64,000 nt of DNA from Candidatus Gastranaerophilales bacterium (GTDB lineage: Bacteria > Cyanobacteriota > Vampirovibrionia > Gastranaerophilales > Gastranaerophilaceae), in assembly GCA_944325155.1 (NCBI GenBank), contig CALUYY010000004.1, positions 1 through 64,000 on the forward strand. Direction: 5' to 3'. The notes under the pieces are model-generated. The model had not been told where the DNA came from, searched no databases, and saw only the letters and a program-made list of their open reading frames with translations. Positions 27,901 to 36,006 of this stretch are shown piece after piece. Position 1 is the stretch's first letter; the number at the start of each line of letters is the position of its first letter. Made by a program: the position numbers and the translations under genes.

Positions 27901-28506
27901 GAAAGGGTTTGAATCTTTTTGTTCTTTAAGCCCGTGGTCTTGAAGCTCAATATAATAATCATCCCCGAAAAGGTTTTTATAATATAAAATTCTTTTTTCG
28001 GCTTCTTCTCTGTCGCCGTCTAAAAACGTTCTTGCGGCTTCGCCCTGAATGCAGGCGGATAAACAAATAACGTCTTCTTTGTATTTTTCCAAAAGTTCAT
28101 GATTTATACGGGGTTTATAATAATAGGCGTCTGTTGACGCTATTGAATCAAGGCGGCATAAATTGTGGTATCCGTTTTGGTTTTTGGCAAGCAAAACAAG
28201 GTGATACATAGTTTTTTTGCTTCTGTCTTCAATAACATCGCCGTCGCATATATAAAACTCACACCCCAAAATAGGTTTAACGGCTTCAATTTGTTTTTTA
28301 AATTCCTGTTCTTCTTCGGATAACATATGCGATAAAAGCTCATTTTTCGCAATGAACATATCGACACACCCGAACATAACGCCATGGTCCGTTATTGCAA
28401 CGGCAGGCATATCATTTTTGGCGGCAAATTTAAATAAATCGGGAATTTTGATGGCGCCGTCCAAAAGCGAATATTCTGTATGAAGATGCAAAGGAACGTA
28501 TTTCAT
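24979..28506 (-). CDS. dnaE: DNA polymerase III alpha subunit
   Basis: 1175 aa replicative polymerase. N-terminal PHP domain (LHLHTEYSLLDGA), then the palm with GPGRGSAAGS and catalytic PDIDIDF near residue 420, VFQLESPGMKRL, a helix-hairpin-helix region, and an OB fold in the last 200 residues. It is one continuous reading frame with no intein, unlike the split-intein dnaE of many cyanobacteria. The start at 28506 has no Shine-Dalgarno; a TG-C-TAGATT -10-like element sits 7 nt upstream. Confidence 0.97.
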   Translation of the reverse strand: MKYVPLHLHTEYSLLDGAIKIPDLFKFAAKNDMPAVAITDHGVMFGCVDMFIAKNELLSHMLSEEEQEFKKQIEAVKPILGCEFYICDGDVIEDRSKKTMYHLVLLAKNQNGYHNLCRLDSIASTDAYYYKPRINHELLEKYKEDVICLSACIQGEAARTFLDGDREEAEKRILYYKNLFGDDYYIELQDHGLKEQKDSNPFLMEMAKKHNIKTVITNDSHYLRKEDASWHDTLLCEQTKSSKHEQNRFKFSNSEFYVKTVEELKEAFSWMDEEYFNQCINNTVEIADKIDFQMDKLEFGKTKEYLPKFPCPDNLSEEEYFDLLCKKGLKERYSDPVPNDILERYEYEKGVIFKMGFPAYFLLTWDFINWAKNHDIPVGPGRGSAAGSIVAYALGITELDPIEHNLLFERFLNPERISMPDIDIDFCKRRRGEVIDYVSERWGSDHVCQIITFGTLAAKAALKAVARVYDIDFTTSNTWAGMIPSVPGTKLNDALLDGTEFRKLYDTNSEAHGLIDEALHLEGLKNQVGTHAAGVIIAPKPMSEIIPVALSKEKSTTTQYPMAGIEKIGLLKMDFLGLETLTIIRDCLDMIKKRKGIDVEINKIPLDDEKTFELLKKGDTDSVFQLESPGMKRLVKELKPSVFEDLGALVALFRPGPLEAGMTKDFVDRKHGRQKIEYAHPLLENILKDTYGTILYQEQIMQIFRTLADYSLGDADMVRRMMGKKKLQQMAEQKVRFVKASANKGMTEDAANTLFEQIESFAKYCFNKAHSSAYAFIAYQTAYLKAHYPVEWMAANLTSQANNQEKTQAYILQCQALGIEVLPPDINKSDADFTPDGDNIRFGLASIKNVGRGVVEEIMELRKEKEFESLYDYCTRMDGRGVNKLTLEALIKVGAFSRIEKSRKQLIENLERINKDVAQRKSSHKAGQVSLFESAGIDAQEIGLPTFELLGSSEEYKDTEIQQFEHDLMGIYVTSHPLSSIKDTIKYLTTDTISEIIQAPEKDKQVTICGLLSQVISKPTRKDPSKILKIGTIEDLSGGRIEFVSFPKITEQFSSILNNDEKVIMTGRINVREGGELNISVNEVQPVQNVNLVTIKMLQHFEFEENEYLKELLSKYGGKSPVVIDFEDPESPNFDKRVQILTNKRLWVNPDSDLQNEINKAFKGKLELSVRALGK

Positions 28507-28513
28507 AATTAAA

Positions 28514-28522
28514 AATCTAGCA
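28514..28522 (-). promoter_or_regulatory. Candidate extended -10 box of dnaE
   Basis: TG-C-TAGATT on the minus strand, 7 nt before the dnaE ATG. The hexamer matches TATAAT at four of six positions; support comes mainly from the TG extension and the recurrent spacing. Confidence 0.35.
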
Positions 28523-28558
28523 TAAAATGAATTTAATTTGGCTAAATTTTAAATTATA

Positions 28559-30286
28559 TTAATTGCATCTTTTATATTCTTCCAATTCTTGTTTTGCCTG
28601 TTCGCCCAATCGGGTTTCATCATAGTCTTCAGGGAGATGTTCAACGATTTCTTTAAAATTAAAACCGTATTGAAATGCGCTCGGCACCTGAGCACAAACA
28701 TGTTCATATTCACCCGCAACCGAATTAACCGAATGCATAACAGAGGGGCTTATAACCGCAAGATCACCTTCTTTTAGAATTTTAATCTGTGATTTTCCGT
28801 CTTTAACAACATTTAATGCCGCAGCTCCGCTTGTTACAAGATAAATTTCCGTTTGTCTTTTATCTGCACGGTTGGGGTGGGAATGGAGTTTTTCGCCCTT
28901 TCTGAGTGCGCTCATCGGGACTATTTCTTCATCATCCAATTGAACCATTGAAACGCCGACAAAAGGAGAATTTCCGTCTTCGGATTGCATTGCGGTTGAA
29001 TTGGTAACCCAGTTTGTAGCTCCCTGAGTCCAGTTATTTAATTTATGATTCAGATTATAAACCGCTAAATTTCCGTCTATGAATTTTAAGCCCGATAAAT
29101 CATAGCCTGTTTTATTTTGTTTTTTCCAGTTTTCTATGATTTCCCGTTTTTCATCTTCACTGAACCCTTTTTGTTCAAGGGCGGCTGAAAGCGATTCTTC
29201 GTTTCCGTATGCCCTTTTCCAGTAGATGTGGCTTAAGTCTCTTTTATTGTTGTACAAAATGCCCGTTTGTTTCATTTTGGCTATGGTTTCTTCTCCGTAG
29301 CCTTCGGCGGAATTTTTCAGGGCGGCTTTTGTATCTATAAAAGCCTGTCTTGCCTGTTCATATACGGGCATTAATTTTTCAATTTCATCGTCGGTGAAAC
29401 CTTTTTGTCTTAAAACATTAATTTTATGAGCGGGTTTTGAATATGTGTCAAATTTAACATAACCGTCATCTCTTTGTACTATTACACCCGTTTCATATAA
29501 TTTATCCATAAGGGCTTTTGCCTGTTCGACATCTTTTCTTTTTTCTTCATCAAGCAGATGTCTTCTGTTATATAAATCGTTAACAAGATATCCTTTTGAT
29601 TCATTTTTATCAATTCCTATTGATTTCAGGAAATCATAGTCATCGGAATATGAGGGGTCTAAAAATACGCCCGGCGTAAATTCACCGTTATAGAGGTGCG
29701 AATTATAATAAACAAGTTCAAGAAATTTATTTTTTATGTCTTCATTGGAAGCGTTATTTGAATGTCTTTCATACCATTCATAATCTTTTTTGGACATAAT
29801 CATAAAAGGATAGCCTTTTTTGATTTTTACTTTGGCCTTTGTTCCTTCATTTATTAAAATGCCCGAATTTTCGGGAAGCGGAATTTCTTTTCCGTCTTGA
29901 GTATAAAGCGCCCCTTCGCAATTTTTGGGGAAAATTATCTGGGTATCATATTCAAATTCATCATTGTCGCTTAAATAGTCAATGGCTGCCGTTCCGTATA
30001 CGATTTCCGCTTGCGAGTCAAAATCAACAATAAAAGAATGGTTTTCCTCGGTAACTTTCAAAGGAATATCATCTTTATCGCCGGTTATAATAAAAGCTTG
30101 TTTTATTTTGGGGGCATTTCCGGTAAATGAAAGATTGGAAGCATAATTTGCCCTGTATGCGGATGAGGGGATATTTAAAGAAGAATTAAATTCTTCTTTA
30201 TTTTCTTTTTGTGCTTCTTTTGTTTTAACACCCGAAAATGATTGTATATTTGAACTTTGTATAGGATTTATATTTGTTATTTGCAT
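28559..30286 (-). CDS. Cupin-domain protein with SFxG-type N-terminal leader
   Basis: 575 aa. The last ~150 residues are a cupin: LHSHP, then TEIYLV supplies the first metal-ligand set, and ISPSVMHSV the second. Residues 65-170 form another beta-rich region that may be a degenerate cupin. The middle (about 190-400) is helical and charged. The N-terminus is disordered and contains IQSFSG (14-19) and LSFTG (52-56), like the leader of the nucleotidyltransferase at 2070. Cupin enzymes include sugar isomerases, dioxygenases and sensors, so no reaction can be named. Single-gene unit. Confidence 0.68.
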   Translation of the reverse strand: MQITNINPIQSSNIQSFSGVKTKEAQKENKEEFNSSLNIPSSAYRANYASNLSFTGNAPKIKQAFIITGDKDDIPLKVTEENHSFIVDFDSQAEIVYGTAAIDYLSDNDEFEYDTQIIFPKNCEGALYTQDGKEIPLPENSGILINEGTKAKVKIKKGYPFMIMSKKDYEWYERHSNNASNEDIKNKFLELVYYNSHLYNGEFTPGVFLDPSYSDDYDFLKSIGIDKNESKGYLVNDLYNRRHLLDEEKRKDVEQAKALMDKLYETGVIVQRDDGYVKFDTYSKPAHKINVLRQKGFTDDEIEKLMPVYEQARQAFIDTKAALKNSAEGYGEETIAKMKQTGILYNNKRDLSHIYWKRAYGNEESLSAALEQKGFSEDEKREIIENWKKQNKTGYDLSGLKFIDGNLAVYNLNHKLNNWTQGATNWVTNSTAMQSEDGNSPFVGVSMVQLDDEEIVPMSALRKGEKLHSHPNRADKRQTEIYLVTSGAAALNVVKDGKSQIKILKEGDLAVISPSVMHSVNSVAGEYEHVCAQVPSAFQYGFNFKEIVEHLPEDYDETRLGEQAKQELEEYKRCN

Positions 30287-30360
30287 ATATTTTTCTCACA
30301 CTACCTTATATTAATTAAGTCTATTTGTATAAAAAAGTTGTTTAATAAAAAAAAATTTTC

Positions 30361-31038
30361 TTAACAATTATTCATATTGTTTTTATAAATGTTATATAGC
30401 CCGTCAACCAAAACAAATCTTCCTAAGGGAATTACTTTTGTATAAAAATTAAGAGAATCAACAAAGCATTTATTTTCGCAAAATCCGCCAGATAAATAAA
30501 TTCTGTCCGGACGTTTCGTAAAATTATAAGCATTATATGCAATACCCGATATAAATTTTGAAACGGCAAAAGATGTATCAACCCCGTTTGAAACATCATC
30601 CATAATTTTTTCTAAACCGAATATACCGCAGGTTACGGGGTATTTTTCTTTTGTTGCTTTAAGTTCATTTATATCAAGATTATAAAATTTTAAAAGCATT
30701 TCGATAGTGGCGCCGGTTGCGCTTGCACAGTTTGTATTCCAGTCCATATCTTGAAATTTTGAATTTTTAAATTTTATCCATTTTGCATCTCTTGAACCTA
30801 AATCAAGAATTGTTTCATTTTGAAGTTTTTGTTTATCAACGCCGAATGACAGCGCCACAACTTCGTTTTCATATTTTCCTTTTGTTTTGTCAACGCTGTG
30901 TCCCGTTTTAATTTCAAAATCAATATCCGAATTTTTAATATCCGATGTTTTTATAATCGAGTACTCTTTTTTATCGTTTTGAACTTTTAAAATTTTGCTC
31001 CAGGTTGTACCGGCATCCAGAAAATATACAGGTTTCAT
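30361..31038 (-). CDS. Small ASKHA ATPase, 2-hydroxyacyl-CoA dehydratase activase-like
   Basis: 225 aa. DAGTTWSK (8-15) is the phosphate-1 motif of the BadF/BadG/HgdC fold; LDLGSRDAKWIKF (about 78-90) and YLSGGFCEN (181-189) are phosphate-2 and adenosine motifs. Cys104 (NCASATG) and Cys137 (TCGIFGLEK) correspond to the two cysteines by which an HgdC dimer holds one [4Fe-4S] cluster. Such activases use ATP to push an electron at very low potential into a partner enzyme. It overlaps the upstream gene by 4 bp (ATGA). No classical dehydratase or reductase subunits are nearby, so the target is unknown. Confidence 0.75.
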   Translation of the reverse strand: MKPVYFLDAGTTWSKILKVQNDKKEYSIIKTSDIKNSDIDFEIKTGHSVDKTKGKYENEVVALSFGVDKQKLQNETILDLGSRDAKWIKFKNSKFQDMDWNTNCASATGATIEMLLKFYNLDINELKATKEKYPVTCGIFGLEKIMDDVSNGVDTSFAVSKFISGIAYNAYNFTKRPDRIYLSGGFCENKCFVDSLNFYTKVIPLGRFVLVDGLYNIYKNNMNNC

Positions 31039-31760
31039 CTTAACCTCAAAAATGCTTCAATTTTAGCTCTTGTGGAATTTGAAGAAAGTCCGTCTATATC
31101 AATATATAACCCTTGATATTTATCTGCAAGATATTTTGCAAGCTGATTTTTGGCGCAAAATGTCTGGGCAAAAAAGACCGTTCCGATGTTTTTATCTACA
31201 AATTGTTCAAGTTCCAAATCATAAGGCGACATTTGTTCGACACATCTCATCCAGCCGAAAACATGAGTATCATCGGGAAATAATTCAAGTATCGATAAAT
31301 CATTCGGCGGAACCCCCCAGAAACCAAACGACGGTTTTGTCTGCGGAAGATATGAATAGTCTTTTTGCTCGATTATATTTGCCGTTATTAATTCAACTTT
31401 TTTTCTTAAGGGAAGGTTGCTTGATGAGATATATATTTTATCTTTTTTATACTCTTTTTCTTCAAAAACCGATGTTTCAATTATAAAGCCTTCGTTTTTT
31501 AAAATTTCAACCGCAAAAAGCGCACTGTCGCATTTATCACGGCCTATCGGAGCTAAAATTTTTATAATTCTTTCTTTATAAAAAAGTGCGTTATTAAAAA
31601 TATTTTTTATGATTGAACAATAATTTTCGGGCAGTATTGAAGTTTTGGGGCTGTTAAAATCAACGTCCAAATCAAGCCAGACGGCATTTTTATACTCTTC
31701 TTTCGTTTTTTTAATAAGATTCGGGTGCGGATAACCCCAAAAAGCAATTATATCTTTCAT
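31035..31760 (-). CDS. Partner protein of the activase-like ATPase, with duplicated FWGxP motif
   Basis: 241 aa, not clearly assigned. It contains an internal duplication: FWGYPHPNL (7-15) and FWGVPPNDL (147-155), suggesting two related Rossmann-like halves, as in HgdB/BcrB-type subunits. Cysteines at 48, 77, 173 (MRCVEQ) and 202 (TFCAKNQ) could include cluster ligands. Its stop overlaps the start of the activase gene by 4 bp, so the two are made together. A distant relative of the 2-hydroxyacyl-CoA dehydratase D/BcrB family acting as electron acceptor is the most reasonable inference, at roughly half the usual subunit size. Confidence 0.5.
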   Translation of the reverse strand: MKDIIAFWGYPHPNLIKKTKEEYKNAVWLDLDVDFNSPKTSILPENYCSIIKNIFNNALFYKERIIKILAPIGRDKCDSALFAVEILKNEGFIIETSVFEEKEYKKDKIYISSSNLPLRKKVELITANIIEQKDYSYLPQTKPSFGFWGVPPNDLSILELFPDDTHVFGWMRCVEQMSPYDLELEQFVDKNIGTVFFAQTFCAKNQLAKYLADKYQGLYIDIDGLSSNSTRAKIEAFLRLR

Positions 31761-31769
31761 ACTTCTTTT

Positions 31770-34649
31770 TTAACACAAAGAAAAGATTTCATAAATTTCA
31801 TCATCCGATAATTCGGTTATTATTTTTTCTCCGATAAATACGGCGGAATCTGCCAGTTCTCTTTTATCTTTTATGATTTTATCTATTTTTTCTTCAAAGG
31901 TAGATAAGGTTATAAACCTGTGCACCATAACATTTTTATCCTGCCCTATACGATAGGTTCTGTCCGTTGCCTGATCTTCAACGGCAGGATTCCACCAAAG
32001 GTCATAATGGATAACATTGGATGCGCTTGTAAGGTTAAGCCCCAATCCGCCCGCTTTCAGAGAAAGTATCATAATTTTTTTATCCGGATTATCGGAAAAT
32101 TCTTTTATCATTTCTTCTCTTTGTTTGACGTTTAATGACCCGTGGAAAAAGAGAGGCTCAAAATCAAATTCTTCTTTTGTGATTTTTTCTAAAATGCTTC
32201 CCATTTCTTTATATTGGGTAAACACGAGAACTTTTTCATTGTTTGAAACGATAGTATTTAAAATTTCCATTAACTTTTCTGTTTTACCGCTTGCGCTTCT
32301 GCCCATATCACCGTGTTTAAGATAATGATAAGGATGGTTGCAAACTTGTTTTAAGCTTGTTATAAGTTTAAAAATAGCGCCGCGTCTGTTTATTCCCTGT
32401 CCTGCGGATTGAATTTCAGACATTGACTGTGATAAAACTCTTTCATATAAAGCGGCCTGCGCTTTTGTCAAATAGCAGTATTCATCCAAAACAATTTTTT
32501 CCGGTAAATCCGATATAATTGTTTTGTCCGTTTTTAGGCGTCTTAGCATAAAAGGTGAAATTGCCTGTTTAAGTTTTTGCGCTCTTTGGGTTTCTTTAAA
32601 TTTTTCAATCGGCATTGAATAATTTTTTGAAAAATCGGTTAATGAACCCAGATAGCCTTTATTTATAAAATCAAATATGCTCCAGAGTTCAGACAATCTG
32701 TTTTCAACGGGGGTGCCCGTCATTGCAACTTTCATGTTCGCTTTTATTGTTTTAACCGCCTGGGTTTGGCTTGTTGAAGAATTTTTAATATTTTGGGCTT
32801 CATCAATAATTAAAATATCCCAGTTGTATTTTTTAAATTCCTCCAAATCAATTCTTAAAATCGCATAGGTTGTTAAAATGACATCCGTTTCAATTGAAAA
32901 TTCGCGGTTAAAACCGTGGTATATATGAACCTTTAAAGACGGTGCAAAAGTTTCAAGCTCTCTTTCCCAGTTTCCTAAAAGCGTTGTCGGACAAACAACA
33001 AGAGCCGGCTTTTTTAGTTTGTTTTCTTCTTTTAATTTTAAAATCAAACTTATAACCTGAACCGTTTTACCGAGACCCATATCATCCGCTATACAACAGC
33101 CAAAACCCTTTGTTGTATTTGTGTATAGCCATCTGTATCCGATTTCCTGATACGGTCTTAATTTTCCCTTCAGGTCTTTTGGAAGCGAGATATCTTCAAC
33201 TTTTGTAAAATTGGAAACAACCCTTGCAAAAGCGGCGTCATAGTCAAAATCGTAATCATCAATTTTACCCGACAGTGCATGGTGCAATAATTCCATTTTA
33301 TTCATCACAAAATTGGGTTTTTTCAATCTGGATAATAATTTATCGGTTTCTTCCTTATCAATTAAAATAAATTTGCCTTTATACTCAATCAAACCGTTTG
33401 TATTTTTGGCAAGTTCCCTGAATTCTTCTGCCGATATTTTTTCGTTACCCAGGGCAACTTCAATTGAAAAATCCATAATTTCATCAAGCGAAATTGATGA
33501 ATTGTTTTGAAGAGAGAAAAATTCTTCAATATCGGATAATCTTTTTTCTTTGATTTTGGCGTTAATTGAAGCTCTCGGGATAATAACATTTTCCATTCCC
33601 TCGGGCAGATTAACTTCCATGCCTGCCTGTGCCAGATAAAATGTAATTTGGGTTATTAATTTATAAACACCCGATAAATCAAGCTCTAAAGTAACATCTT
33701 CCAGATCTTCAATATATTTTGTCGCCCAGTTTATTTGCTTTTCAACTATTGTTTTATCTGTTTCTTTTAATTCTTCAAGCTCAATTATCTTATTTTGAAT
33801 TTTATCTTTTGCCTTAATTCTCATTAAGAATTTTTCGCCGTCAAGTTTTTCTATGTTAAAGACGGGAACTATGTTATAAGTTCCGAGGCTCATTTCATCA
33901 AGCCAAATTTGAATATCCGATGCCAAATCATGGCCTTTTAAAAATCTTTTATGGCTTGTGTGCTTAACAAAATAAATTGCGGCTTTTAAGTCTTTAAATT
34001 TATAGTGTTTTACGTTTAAAAACGTAAAGATAAGATAATTTAAATATTTATCTATTAATTTTTTGGTTGTTTCTTTGTCTAAAATATCGTTATTTATAAT
34101 TTCGGTATAATTTTTTAAATATTCTTTATTTTGAAAATAAGGCTCATAAATAACCGAAAAAGTTTCTTTTCTGAATTGAACCGTGGGAATAAAATTTAAT
34201 TTTTCAACGGTTTTTTTAACAAACTGCGTCAGGAAAAAATAAAAACGGTAAGTTTTTGACACATCTTCCATTAATTCGGAATTTTCCGAAACTCCGGTAA
34301 AATATTCAAAAAATAAATCAAGCGGGATATTATATCCGATTTTATCGTTTTTATATTCGCTTCTTAATTTATATAAAGAACCCCTCGATTTAAGGTAAAA
34401 ATCAAAGTTATAGGGGGGTGTTATAAAAATTTTTACTTCATTTTCACTATTTTCAAGAAGGATATCGGTTGTTCTTAAAACATTATTTTTTGTATCAAAA
34501 GTGTCGGGGAATTCTTCTTCAATCAGTTCATATATTAATGAAAGAGTGTATCTGAAATCTTTATTTTTTTGTGAATAAGGATTAGAATCCAAATTCAAAA
34601 GCAGTTTTTCAATATCGTTTTTCTTGAATGTTAAATTGTTTAATTCCAT
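31770..34649 (-). CDS. SNF2/RapA-family ATPase (Swi2/Snf2 helicase-like)
   Basis: 959 aa. The C-terminal half contains the SNF2 core: LRPYQEIGYRW, Walker A DDMGLGKT, DEAQ box, TGTPVENRL, and the helicase C-terminal motifs VLVFTQY, LSLKAGGLGLNL and DQATDRTYRIGQ. The first ~450 residues are unrelated helical sequence, probably a SNF2-associated N-terminal domain. Such proteins use ATP to remodel DNA-bound complexes, such as stalled RNA polymerase. The start is divergent from ricT with about 47 bp between them. Confidence 0.9.
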   Translation of the reverse strand: MELNNLTFKKNDIEKLLLNLDSNPYSQKNKDFRYTLSLIYELIEEEFPDTFDTKNNVLRTTDILLENSENEVKIFITPPYNFDFYLKSRGSLYKLRSEYKNDKIGYNIPLDLFFEYFTGVSENSELMEDVSKTYRFYFFLTQFVKKTVEKLNFIPTVQFRKETFSVIYEPYFQNKEYLKNYTEIINNDILDKETTKKLIDKYLNYLIFTFLNVKHYKFKDLKAAIYFVKHTSHKRFLKGHDLASDIQIWLDEMSLGTYNIVPVFNIEKLDGEKFLMRIKAKDKIQNKIIELEELKETDKTIVEKQINWATKYIEDLEDVTLELDLSGVYKLITQITFYLAQAGMEVNLPEGMENVIIPRASINAKIKEKRLSDIEEFFSLQNNSSISLDEIMDFSIEVALGNEKISAEEFRELAKNTNGLIEYKGKFILIDKEETDKLLSRLKKPNFVMNKMELLHHALSGKIDDYDFDYDAAFARVVSNFTKVEDISLPKDLKGKLRPYQEIGYRWLYTNTTKGFGCCIADDMGLGKTVQVISLILKLKEENKLKKPALVVCPTTLLGNWERELETFAPSLKVHIYHGFNREFSIETDVILTTYAILRIDLEEFKKYNWDILIIDEAQNIKNSSTSQTQAVKTIKANMKVAMTGTPVENRLSELWSIFDFINKGYLGSLTDFSKNYSMPIEKFKETQRAQKLKQAISPFMLRRLKTDKTIISDLPEKIVLDEYCYLTKAQAALYERVLSQSMSEIQSAGQGINRRGAIFKLITSLKQVCNHPYHYLKHGDMGRSASGKTEKLMEILNTIVSNNEKVLVFTQYKEMGSILEKITKEEFDFEPLFFHGSLNVKQREEMIKEFSDNPDKKIMILSLKAGGLGLNLTSASNVIHYDLWWNPAVEDQATDRTYRIGQDKNVMVHRFITLSTFEEKIDKIIKDKRELADSAVFIGEKIITELSDDEIYEIFSLC

Positions 34650-34683
34650 CTTATATACATTTTAATATAAAAAAGTTTTATTG

Positions 34684-34689
34684 TATAAT
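34684..34689 (+). promoter_or_regulatory. -10 box of ricT
   Basis: TATAAT, 7 nt before the ATG at 34697; the intervening bases (CATTTTT) contain no ribosome-binding site. Confidence 0.5.
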
Positions 34690-34696
34690 CATTTTT

Positions 34697-35614
34697 ATGA
34701 AGTTTGCAGTCAGACTAATTAAAAACACATTCCACCCTCTTAAGGTTCAAGACGACGTTAATCTCAGCCGGGACCAGCTTATAATAGTCAGAACCGAAAA
34801 GGGCGAAGAAGTTCATAGAGTTATTATCGTAAACGATGAAATCGCAAAACACTGGCAAAAATATAAACCTGAAGCATTAAGCGTTGTCCGGGTTATGACG
34901 GATGAAGATTTGAATACTTATAAAGAACAAAAAGAGCTTGAGGTTAAGGCATTATTAAAATGCAGAGAGTTTGCCGAAAAAAGAAAACTTGTCATGAACC
35001 TTACAAAAGCCTGCTACACTTTTGACAGAAAAAAAATTACTTTTTATTATACGGCGCCTGAAAGAGTAGATTTCAGAGAGCTTTTAAAAGATTTAACACA
35101 GGAATTTAAAAGAGTAAGGATTGATTTAAGACACATCGGTGTCAGGGACGAAACGGCACTGCTGCAAGGACAGGGTATTTGCGGACAGAATTATTGCTGC
35201 TGCAGTTTTTTAAAGAATTTTGATTTTGTATCCACAAAACTTGCAAAAGACCAGAATATCCCCTTAACCCCGGGGAAAATAACGGGCGCCTGCGGAAGAT
35301 TATTATGCTGTTTAAATTATGAATATTCAAATTATATTGAAATTGCAAAAATGCTTCCGCCCGTGGGTTCGGGCATTATGACACCTGACGGCGTTGCAAA
35401 AGTTGCATCGATTTGCTTTTTAAAACAAAAAGTATCAGCCAAACTTGAGGACGGAAAAATTAAAGAATATTCAAAAGATGAAATTGAAATGCTTGATCAG
35501 GAAGTAAACATTGAAATTGAGCAGACGGAAAATCTCTTAAATTACAATGAAGAAGAAAATATTGATTTAAAAACTTTGGATAACGATAAAAATTCTACAA
35601 CGGGAAATATTTAA
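34697..35614 (+). CDS. ricT: PSP1-domain protein, RicT/YaaT family
   Basis: 305 aa from the internal ATG at 34697; the longer frame beginning at 34628 would cross the divergent promoter and adds a non-conserved segment. The PSP1 core carries the family's cysteine clusters, CGQNYCCC (near residue 160) and GACGRLLCCLNYE (near 200). In Bacillus subtilis the RicAFT complex binds [4Fe-4S] clusters and supports RNase Y-dependent mRNA maturation. Here the gene is coupled to rsfS by a one-base overlap, so a link to RNA or ribosome metabolism is plausible. Confidence 0.88.
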   Translation: MKFAVRLIKNTFHPLKVQDDVNLSRDQLIIVRTEKGEEVHRVIIVNDEIAKHWQKYKPEALSVVRVMTDEDLNTYKEQKELEVKALLKCREFAEKRKLVMNLTKACYTFDRKKITFYYTAPERVDFRELLKDLTQEFKRVRIDLRHIGVRDETALLQGQGICGQNYCCCSFLKNFDFVSTKLAKDQNIPLTPGKITGACGRLLCCLNYEYSNYIEIAKMLPPVGSGIMTPDGVAKVASICFLKQKVSAKLEDGKIKEYSKDEIEMLDQEVNIEIEQTENLLNYNEEENIDLKTLDNDKNSTTGNI

Positions 35615-36006
35615 TGGAAGAAATCACAAGCAGAAAACTTGCAAGCGTTATTGCAAGAATTTTAGACGATAACAAAGCAAAAGACATAGTTATTTTAAAT
35701 GTCGGAAACGTCAGTGTTTTATCGGATTATTTCGTTATAGCCTCCGCAACAAGCACGCCTCAGGTTAAAGGGCTTACAACAAACGTAAGAGAAAAAATAA
35801 AAATGCTTTTTGATAAAATCCCGAAAGGAAACGAAAATGATTCCAAAAACACATGGAATTTATTGGATTACGGCGATGTTGTAGTTCATATTATGCACTA
35901 TGAACAAAGAAATTTATACCAGATAGAAAAATTCTGGAACCATGCGCTTAAAGTAGACAGAAATTCCTGGGAAGAAGAATCGAAAGAATACGCACAATAT
36001 AATTAA
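35614..36006 (+). CDS. rsfS: Ribosomal silencing factor RsfS (Iojap)
   Basis: 130 aa. Typical segments: AKDIVILNVGNVSVLSDYFVI, SATSTPQVKGL, then WNLLDYGDVVVHIMH with the near-invariant DYGDVVVH. RsfS binds ribosomal protein uL14 and prevents 50S-30S joining when nutrients are low. The start overlaps the ricT stop (TAATG); the stop overlaps the convergent gene by 4 bp. Confidence 0.95.
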   Translation: MEEITSRKLASVIARILDDNKAKDIVILNVGNVSVLSDYFVIASATSTPQVKGLTTNVREKIKMLFDKIPKGNENDSKNTWNLLDYGDVVVHIMHYEQRNLYQIEKFWNHALKVDRNSWEEESKEYAQYN

